64,000 nt of DNA, from positions 1 to 64,000 of the forward strand of contig NC_011700.1 of the NCBI RefSeq assembly GCF_000150955.2, in the 5' to 3' direction. Made by a program: the position numbers and the translations under genes. Position 1 is the first letter of the stretch, and each line of letters opens with the position of its first letter. The notes under the pieces are model-generated. The model was not told the DNA's origin. It made no database searches and saw only the letters and a list, made by a program, of their open reading frames with translations. The DNA is from Phaeodactylum tricornutum CCAP 1055/1 (Eukaryota > Bacillariophyta > Bacillariophyceae > Surirellales > Neidiaceae). Below, piece by piece: positions 56,176 to 64,000 of the stretch.

Positions 56176-59100
56176 CTACTGGAGATCTCTTAGAAGACGG
56201 CCTCTTCGCCGCGTTCCGGAACCGACAGAATTCTAGAAAAAGGAAGAGAATGTCAGTGATGAAGTTTTACATTAGGGTCGTATTCGGGCGAGGTTGAAAC
56301 TTACTTCACCAGATTTGGGGTTGGGCATACCAGATTTGGGGTTGGGCATACCAGACTTTTCGGTGACGTCAATACCAGAAGTGGGTACATCTCCCTTAGA
56401 AGTTGGGACACCAGTCTTAGCCGAAGGGGTGGGAACGCTTCCCTTCGACGTTGGGACGCCTCCCTTAGAGGTAGGGGTGCTTCCCTTCGAAGAAGGTGAG
56501 GCTGAGGGAAGTTCAGCACCTCCAATAGGCGCAGTGGGTAAGCTTGTGGCCGGGACGACTGGTGCAGGTGTGGCAGGTACAACCGGCGCAGGAGTGGCCG
56601 GGACGACTGGACTACCCTTAGAAGAGGGCGCGACAGTGGGGACACCTCCCTTAGAGGTAGGGACGCTTCCCTTCGAAGAGGGTGAGGCTGAGGGAAGTTC
56701 AGCACCTCCAATAGGCGCAGTGGGTAAGCTTGTGGCCGGGACGACTGGTGCAGGTGTGGCCGGGACGACCGGTGCAGGTGTGGCAGGTACAACCGGTGCA
56801 GGTGTGGCAGGTACAACCGGTGCAGGTGTGGCAGGTACAACCGGTGCAGGAGTCGCTGGGACGACCGGTGCAGGTGTGGCCGGGACGACTGGACTACCCT
56901 TAGAAGAGGGCGCGACAGTGGGGACACCTCCCTTAGAGGTAGGGACGCTTCCCTTCGAAGAGGGTGAGGCTGAGGGAAGTTCAGCACCTCCAATAGGCGC
57001 AGTGGGTAAGCTTGTGGCCGGGACGACTGGTGCAGGTGTGGCCGGGACGACCGGTGCAGGTGTGGCAGGTACAACCGGTGCAGGTGTGGCAGGTACAACC
57101 GGTGCAGGAGTCGCTGGGACGACCGGCACCGCTGTGGGAATTTCTGCTTTGTCAATGCCCTTTGAAGGGGCCGATGTCGGTGTCTTGGTAGATCGGGCCT
57201 TGGTAGGGCGGAAAGTCGGAAGGCTCGTTGGGATCTCTGCGCCACCAATGGGTATGGTCGGGGAGGAAGTGGGAGCCGAGGTTGGGACATTGCCAATGAT
57301 AAACTCGTAAATATCATTGTCCTGGCAGAAAGGTCCATTTTCCGGTTCAGCTTCGGCGTCAAGAGTCACACGGTAAACGCGATTCGGAATACAGACGTCA
57401 ATAGTGAACGACTCTGAAATCGTCGTCATAACACCAGCAGCTAACGGGTTTGGAGTCAATTGATCAACGATATCGTTAGTCACAGTGTTGAATTTCCTGA
57501 ATATGGCGGTCACTGTAAAGGCGTTGGGACCCACGTTCTCGAAAGTATACACGAAGTCAAGGACAACTTCACAGATTCCACCGGACGATGCAACCAGGTC
57601 ACTGCAAGGCTGTCCTGTCCCATTCACCGTACACTCTATGTCAACTTCCACCAAGCACAGGGCGTTGGAGGGTCCGGCAGTAGGGGCGCCAGTTAAGGCA
57701 GGAGTGGGTAGAAGAACGGGCGCCCCAGTAGGCGCAGCGACCGGCTGGGCAGTAGGGACTTCAGCTCCTCCGATATCTTCGGTAGGTTGGGAGGTCGACG
57801 TCGGTGCCTTGGTGGAACGAGCCTTGGTGGGACGGAAGGTAGGCAAGCCGGTCGGGATTTCAGCGCTTACCAGCGTGGGTCCAGGGGTGGGAGTAACTGG
57901 AATGGATTCCGCAGTTGGCAAAATGGTAGCAACTGGTTGACTCGTGGTGGCCGGAACTGGCGCGGGCGTGATACTGCCGCCTTCTAGGGTTGGCAAAGTG
58001 GTCCCGACTCCAACAGGCCCCTTGGTGGAACGGGCCTTGGTGGGGCGGAAAGTTGGTATTTCTGCGACTTCCAAGGTAGGCAATACTGTGGGAGGTACTA
58101 CCGGAGCAGGTGTAGCGGGGACCACGGGAGCAGGAGTCGCGGGCACAACCGGAGCAGGAGTCGCGGGGACCACGGGAGCAGGAGTCGCGGGGACCACGGG
58201 GGCAGGAGTCGCGGGGACCACGGGGGCAGGAGTAGCGGGGACAACCGGTGCAGGTGTAGGTGCGCCGGTCGGGAGCTCAACGATCGCCAAGGTGGGTCCA
58301 GGGGTTGGCGTAACCGGAATGGATTCGGCAGTGGGCAAGGCCGTAGCACCCGGAACTGGTGCGGGTGTGATGCTGCCACCTTCCAAAGTGGGTAGAGAGG
58401 TCCCGACGTCAGACGGCGCCTTGGTGGAACGGGCCTTGGTGGGGCGGAAAGTCGGTGTTTCTGTAGGCAATGCGGTCGGGGATGCATCTGGTGCCGGAGA
58501 CGCGGGGACAGGAGCAGGAGTCGCAGGGACCGGGGCAGGGGTCGCAGGGACCGGGGCAGGAGTCGCAGGGACCGGGGCAGGAGTCGCAGGGACCGGGGCA
58601 GGGGTGGGAGCCACCGGGGCAGCAGTAGGGATTTCCGCAACAACAGTTGTAGGAGTGGTCGGACGCTCGTTGATACTGAACTCGATGACATCGTCCGCGA
58701 GACAAACGGGCCCGTTGGCTGGCTCTGCTTCTACCGCAATACTGATCCGAAAAAGTCCAGGAGTACAGACGTCAATGGTGAATTCTTCCGAAACGGAGGT
58801 GCTTTGTCCGGGGAGCAATGGGTTGGGAGTCACTTGTGAGACCAGATTCTCCGCCACTCCATTGAAGTCACGGAAGAGATCGAGGAAGGTCATGGAATCC
58901 GGTCCTACATTGCTGAGGTTGTAGACAAAGTTCAATTCTTCAATGCAGGTAACATCGTTGCACGAGACCAAAATGAGTGATCCGAAGGAATCCTTGAGGT
59001 CCAAACTGACATCTCCGGAAAGATCAAACGTGTTGGTTTGCAGGACAGCACCGGAGCCAGTGTCCGAAATCGTGCATACCATACTCAAGGGAAGCGGTCC

Positions 59101-59751
59101 TCCGTTCATTTCCTCGACGGTAAAGGTGTCTCCCGCTGTGATTCCAGAGCTGGGAGTCACCGTCAGTACAATGGCACTCATCTCAGCGTTGTCTTCACAG
59201 ACAATAGAGACGTCGGCACCCGAGGGTGGGACACCCGGACCGACATCCGAACAGACGGCGTCTGTCCCTTGATCGTTATCGCCTCCCGCGCACGGTGTGC
59301 TCTGAAACTCGAAGGTGACAATGGAAAGGTCCGATCCGTCCGCGGGGACGCAGATTCCCAAGGGAGGAGCCGTAAGCGACTCGCAGGGTAATCCAGAGCC
59401 TCCGAGAGTGCACGTAATGTCCACATCAACGATGCACTCCGAAGGAACGAGAGGAGCTTCGGTGGGAACTTCGGCCCCGGCGAGAGTGGGTCCGGGCGTG
59501 GGAACAAGACTGTTCTCGTCCGCAGTCGTCAACTGCAGGTAGCGGAGGAGTTCTTCGTTGTACGAACGGATCAAGTCGAGGCCGCGCTTCTCTTCGGAAC
59601 TCGCGTTGCTCTTACTGTCGCTGTTCGCACGACGCTTGCGAGAAGCGAGCTCGGGTCCCGTGATGCTCGAGGACCCTTGGGCCTGTGCTCCCGAGAACAT
59701 CGTAGGAGAAGCCAGCAGCAGAGCTGCGGCTGTGGGGAGGAAGAGTCTCAT
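56176..59751 (-). CDS. Large secreted PAPVVPAT-repeat protein
   Basis: Two exons: 59751-56305 (1149 codons) and 56232-56176. A 72-base intron (GTAAGT to CTAG) replaces the apparent end at 56272; the true tail reads NSVGSGTRRRGRLLRDLQ. About 1167 residues from ATG 59751. A signal peptide (LFLPTAAALLLASPTMF) is followed by a basic patch and LLRYLQL. Two related globular domains begin VDITCTLGGSGLPC and VDIECTVNGTGQPC. Each runs to a segment like NVGPDSMTFLDLF or NVGPNAFTVTAIF and ends in AEPANGPVC or AEPENGPFC. Between and after them lie long Pro/Thr/Ala tracts (PAPVVPAT, STKAPT, SSKGSVPT) suited to O-glycosylation. Probably a wall or adhesive glycoprotein; function inferred from composition only. 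Confidence 0.8.
56500..58660 (-). repeat. Pro/Thr/Ala coding repeats
   Basis: 24-bp units coding PAPVVPAT and 18-bp units coding PAPVPAT-like sequence are grouped in blocks separated by STKAP/FRPTKARSTK and SSKGSVPT segments. A block of roughly 300 bp near 56640-57010 repeats almost exactly, with different numbers of PAPVVPAT units. Confidence 0.85.
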
Positions 59752-61432
59752 TGTTAGCTACCAGGTATAGAATGTAAGTAATAGACCAGGATGGGGGGGA
59801 ATGGAGGAAGAACCGAATCGAATACGAGGTGTGTGTTTGTTAGAAACTTGCAATTTTGCAAAAACCAACGTTCGGCACGGATTATGGCAATTTGCACGCA
59901 CGAGAGTCACGGAGGCTTTCGTTTTTGTAAAGGTGCGCTCCTAAAAGGGGGACATTCTCCGATCTTCCACACGAGGTTTCCGTCGGCCGGACCACATGTT
60001 TGGGTTTGAATCTGGTACTGGACGGCTCCGTTTAGAAGCCACAACGAGAAGGACCCGTTGACTGTTTTGGCATTAGAAAAATTCAAATCATGTGAATCGT
60101 TCAACCGCTTTTTAGTTAGGCCAATACACACAAAAATCCGACGGTTGCAAACGTGTGGTTAACTGATCCCGACGGCTTCGCGGACCCGCAACATGTTTCT
60201 CCAAGATTCGCCTTAAATAGCTGTGACTGTATTGGATTAAAACAGAACAGCTGACGTTCAAGTCCCAGTACAAACTTTCGGGTTCGGACCGATTCTGCGC
60301 GGACCCAGTGTACCAATCTCTCCAAATTTGAATGAAGTGGTAACCCACGAGTTGCGAGCTACCTAATGTCCAATTTTACTTAAGCCTAGTCGGCCACCAC
60401 CGGAGCCAATCCGGGGCTGGGAAAAACCGGTTGGAGTATCACATTGTGGAATTCGAGTTGGGACCGTTGTATCTGGAGTTTCGCCCTCGGTCCATTGGCG
60501 CGCGGATTGGCACGTATGTGCTCTACGTCTTCTTTCCGGAGGCGAGGCGCGCGTGTGTGGTTGTAAAGCAAGCGGCGTTTGCTTGGCCTGTCCTAGGATT
60601 GCCTTGCCATTGTGACCGCGGGGCACCGATGGATGAGAACTCGACTCAGTAGTCGAGACTGCCTAATCCGCTGAAATTGCGGCATACGTAGACTGATTTC
60701 GAAATCTCTCACCACCACCATTCAAAAACCTATTCACAGTCCGTCGACCGTTTTGAAGGATCCATAGCCCGGACTGGTCGACGATCGACGTCGACTCTTG
60801 GTTCGTGTCGACGAATTAACCGACGATGCGAACACAGTAACGTTTCACCAACGGAAATTAATTGCCCGCGGGAATGAGAATGTTCCCTCATTCGTTCGAT
60901 AGCGTCTGGCCGACTATCGCGGGTACAACGGCAGGTGTCCGTTTGGGAGTCGCACAGCGCGTAACCTACCCACACACACTTCCACCTCCAGCCAAAGGGA
61001 GGGATCGTTGGTCCCACGAGCCTTTTTGAATTCGACAGGGACAATGACTTACGCTTCCACACGACTGTGATGGCGGGTACAGCTTGAAGAAAGCCTTGGA
61101 ACGAGCTAGGCCCACGACCCAAAGAGGCAGGCGGTAATGCCCCCTTGATACTCTTTGTCCTCTCCGGAAGAGCGAATTACTAGTAGTTGGAAAGCATCGG
61201 TGGAATCGAATTGGTAACGTGCTTACAGTCAATAACTCCGCCTCCAATTGACCGAAAGAGTTTACAGTGAACCAACGTCTCGATTCTACAGTAACGTCTG
61301 TTACTAGAGTAGGAGAGAATATACAGGGCAACAAGACGGTACGGATGCTCCGTAACATACGTGCCCTAGCAAGATGACTATTTGCGTGAGTATATCGTTG
61401 TTGAGTGTGTACAGATAAGTTCATCAAGTTAT
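59752..61432. other. 1.7 kb spacer, no supported gene
   Basis: Open frames here (for example 60363-60626 and 60730-61454, minus) have no recognisable motifs. ACTGTGATG occurs near 61064 and TTACAGTGAA near 61264. No RNA gene seen. Confidence 0.4.
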
Positions 61433-62797
61433 CTAGATCGTCTGCCGCAAGCATTGGCGTCGCGCTTCAATTAGCTGCTCTACCGCATCCACTACTTTGC
61501 CCACAGGAGGACACAAATCAAGTTTTCGGGCGTGAATTCGTCCCTTCAATGTTCGCTTCGCCTCCTTTGTTTCATGATCGCTCTTGCCGTCCGACAAGTA
61601 GATGTAGCCGTACTCCAGACCCGAATATAACGCCAAGGAACCAAAAAATTGAGGCAGGCAGTAGCCTTGAGGAAAGAGTTCCAGAAGACCCGCGCAGGTT
61701 GGCATAAATAACACACCGGTCACCTGCGCTCCGTGAGAACTAATCACGATATCCTGCATAGCGTAAAAAGAAACCTGGTCGGCAAAAGACGCCTTTTCAA
61801 AATCAGCTACTGTGACATCAGTGTGCCGTTGTAACACTCCTTGCAGGTCTTTCTCGTTGAGAATCCGTCGTCCTCCCCGCCGATTCAAAATTCCAATGCG
61901 CAACGGTCGCGCTCCTGTATCTTTCTCGTCCTTTTCCTTCTGGAGCAAAGCTGCCGCTTGCGGAGCAAAGTATGATATCACCGCATTTCGGAGTACTACC
62001 GCGTCCTCCAGCCGAGCAAAGGCGTACGCCGCTACACCATCTGCGATTTCCACAGACGGGTCAGTGTGATTCGACACGATTGACACGTTCAGCGCATTCG
62101 TCAATGCTTCCAACATTCCTTGTAGAAAGTTTTCTTGGCGCCGCTTCATCGAATCCAAAGTGGAAGGAACCAAGAGCACAGAAGGCTGAGGCAGCCGCCT
62201 TTGCCAGAAGGACCAACAACGTACAATCTGCTGCATAAAGTGCGGAAAATGGAGCGTTGATAACGTGTAGCGGCAAACTGCCGCTTTGCTAGTATCGTTC
62301 GCGGTCGACCAACCCTCTCCTTTAACCAACCGATGCAGCGAAACAGGAGGACTTGCAGACCCTGATGGACGATTTCTTCGTCTCGTGAAGTTACCGGCGG
62401 GAAAGTCACGGCAGGTTCTATCAGGTTTGTCTACGTACTCATCGGAAAAGAGGCGAAACCCAGGAGAGGACGACTCGTTAGTAGCGAGTTTTGCAGCTAT
62501 CGTCCTAGGATAGTCTGTATTCGACGCATTTGTTTCTCGAGCGTGTAATTCGATTGAGAGGCGATCTGACTTCAGAAGCTGCGTCAAAGGGCGGGTGTCC
62601 TCTGCAGCACTAGCGTTGCAGTCATTGCCCTCCGCTGTTAGCCTGATACAAGAATCCACTGCAACTGTTCCGTGAAACATAGTGAGACTGCTTTTTTTGC
62701 GTAGGCTCTCTATTTTGTGGATTTTTGTGCTGGAAGAAATAAGAGTAGCCAAGACTATCAAGAGCGAGCCGATTATCACAATTTTCACGCGATGCAT
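61433..62797 (-). CDS. Type II membrane glycosyltransferase, GT61-like
   Basis: The open frame begins at TTG 62827; the first ATG is 62797 (MHRVKIVIIGSLLIVLATL), giving 454 residues and an N-terminal membrane anchor as in Golgi transferases. The GT61 catalytic-type features are clearer than in the gene at 15331: LRIGILNRRGGRRILNEKDL, DVTVADFEKASFADQVSFY, and DIVISSHGAQVTGVLFMP followed by LLELFPQGY. The family includes protein O-GlcNAc, xylosyl and arabinosyl transferases; the sugar used here is unknown. The two GT61-like genes are not close copies of each other. Confidence 0.8.
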   Translation of the reverse strand: MHRVKIVIIGSLLIVLATLISSSTKIHKIESLRKKSSLTMFHGTVAVDSCIRLTAEGNDCNASAAEDTRPLTQLLKSDRLSIELHARETNASNTDYPRTIAAKLATNESSSPGFRLFSDEYVDKPDRTCRDFPAGNFTRRRNRPSGSASPPVSLHRLVKGEGWSTANDTSKAAVCRYTLSTLHFPHFMQQIVRCWSFWQRRLPQPSVLLVPSTLDSMKRRQENFLQGMLEALTNALNVSIVSNHTDPSVEIADGVAAYAFARLEDAVVLRNAVISYFAPQAAALLQKEKDEKDTGARPLRIGILNRRGGRRILNEKDLQGVLQRHTDVTVADFEKASFADQVSFYAMQDIVISSHGAQVTGVLFMPTCAGLLELFPQGYCLPQFFGSLALYSGLEYGYIYLSDGKSDHETKEAKRTLKGRIHARKLDLCPPVGKVVDAVEQLIEARRQCLRQTI

Positions 62798-64000
62798 GCT
62801 AGCGCTCTTTCTACGAGCAGAGCCCAATAATGCTTTCCAATAATGCTTGTTGTCCGTTGAAGACGATATATCTACTCCGACAATATTCGAACATGGCTAT
62901 CAATCTGCCGAGTCGTCTTTGTATTCTTCAATTCGAAATTCTCTCTCACCTCGTTTTCGCGATAAATTAGAAGCTCGCAAGGCAGAAAGTTTGTGGTATA
63001 GCCTGAGCCTCGTATAACAAGAAAGGTACCAAATCTGTTGTTTTTAAGATTACGTTGTTGTAGCCCGAAATGAATGAAGCGAAGAGCCTGCACAAGCCGT
63101 GTCTCTTGCTGAATTCTGAGATCGACACAGGATTTACTGTTCTGTTTTTCATTTTGGCTGTTTTGCCGCTTGGCGGATGTCGCGAAATGACCGTTAGTTA
63201 TATCTGTCCTCTCACTGTCAGACAGTTAACGTATGGAATGGCCGTAAGTGTGACTGACGTGGAGAGGAAAAGCTATGTATACTTATGTGATTCGAAATGC
63301 ATATTTAGGAAAGCAAATGTGATTATTTGGAGCATGAGCAAAAATGAACGATCCAACAAATCGAAGTCGTTTGTACGAAAAATACTCTACATCTCACAAT
63401 ATAAAGTAGGGAAGAGTTTTCATTAAAAGGAAGTTGACTGACTTTTTTCCAAATGGAGTAAACAGAGGAGTACGACAACTTGCGGGAAGATCCACATTTT
63501 GTGGCCCATTTAGAAATAGCTTGCTTTTTCAATGATGTTGAATCTTGTTTTTTTACGTGTGAGTTTTCTCGATCGTCAAGGAAATACCATTCAAATAAAA
63601 GCAAATAGTCATTGCATCCCTCGTTACAAACCCTCATCTTGCGCGATACAGCTGATTCTTGACTTATGTTTGTGAAATCTATGTGTCGTAGGGAAACACC
63701 TATTAAATTGTCCACGCCTCGTTATCCAATTTACAGATTAGCTAGTTCTCCAATGAATCAATGTGTTTCAGGTAATTATTTCCCTGTATTTTAGTCCTGA
63801 ACTGCGTCAACCTCTCCTCGAATCCTCTCGAACTAACTTTGAATGACCACACGAAAAAAACATTGAGACCTTCTATGTGAAGATTTGGTAAAAACTAACT
63901 TGTAAGGAACGCGACAAAAAATTCGAATTCTTCTTGGATCCTTAGAGGACCTGGCAAAGTAAGGAATTCCTTTCGATAGCATGAGACTGGTTGGCTAGCT
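62798..64000. other. Right-end spacer, no supported gene
   Basis: AT-rich. TCACTGTCAGACAG occurs near 63211. Open frames at 63070-63426 and 63323-63715 have no motifs. No repeat or RNA gene recognised. Confidence 0.4.

Noticed and set aside
56294-58924. Long plus-strand open frames rich in GTTGAGVA
   Set aside because: Antisense of the PAPVVPAT repeats. The minus frame has a signal peptide, two related domains and a proper splice.
1-64000. tRNA or rRNA genes
   Set aside because: I looked for T-loop and acceptor-stem patterns by eye and found none convincing. A covariance-model scan would be needed to exclude them.

Overview
The window looks like nuclear DNA of a raphid pennate diatom, most like Phaeodactylum tricornutum. 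This is inferred from several signs. Genes are compact, with short GT-AG introns of about 70-170 bp. One preprotein carries a plastid-type signal ending in Ser-Ala-Phe. There is a Ty1/copia element of the kind common in diatoms, and an arginine/urea-cycle-associated carbamate kinase of bacterial type. Several secreted proteins are rich in Ser/Thr/Pro or Lys/Ser/Gly. No species-level search could be run. In eukaryotic reading the first ATG matters, so I moved the starts of several open frames that open at GTG or TTG to the first in-frame ATG.

Layout. 1-2005 is the 3' part of a copia retrotransposon with its 3' LTR. 2.6-12.3 kb holds a PhyH-type oxygenase (+), a multi-exon membrane protein (-), a multi-pass membrane protein (+) and a type III phosphatidylinositol 4-kinase with a PH domain (+). 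13.4-17.9 kb holds two secreted proteins that end in the same six-cysteine, knottin-like module, on either side of a GT61-like glycosyltransferase (-). 18.5-23.1 kb has the mRNA-export helicase UAP56 (+) converging on an LRR-kinase fusion (-). 25.0-30.9 kb holds an intact cell-surface protein gene and a degenerate paralogue of it. Between them lies a 2.5 kb element with inverted repeats of about 170 bp that carries a small spliced gene with a plastid-type presequence. 31.5-34.5 kb is an insulysin-type M16 protease. 36.2-40.1 kb is a DYRK/YAK1-type kinase. 40.3-43.9 kb is a low-complexity nuclear-type protein and a mitochondrial-type carbamate kinase (both -). 45.4-48.9 kb is a STAND-like AAA ATPase. 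49.7-51.0 kb is a Lys/Ser/Gly-repeat secreted protein resembling silaffins. 52.1-55.9 kb holds a DusA-type tRNA-dihydrouridine synthase and a cold-shock-domain protein. 56.2-59.8 kb is a large secreted PAPVVPAT-repeat protein (-), and 61.4-62.8 kb is a second GT61-like glycosyltransferase (-).

The genes do not form a pathway cluster. The recurring theme is secretion and the cell surface: two glycosyltransferases and five secreted or surface proteins. Four genes (near 6.9, 38.2, 41.2 and 46.8 kb) switch reading frame by one base at a 3-4 base homopolymer, in the middle of otherwise good coding sequence. That points to sequence errors or allele differences rather than four independent gene losses, and any gene model here should allow for it. 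A palindromic-looking word, TCACTGTCA/TGACTGTGA and variants, recurs in the non-coding spacers and may be a promoter element.
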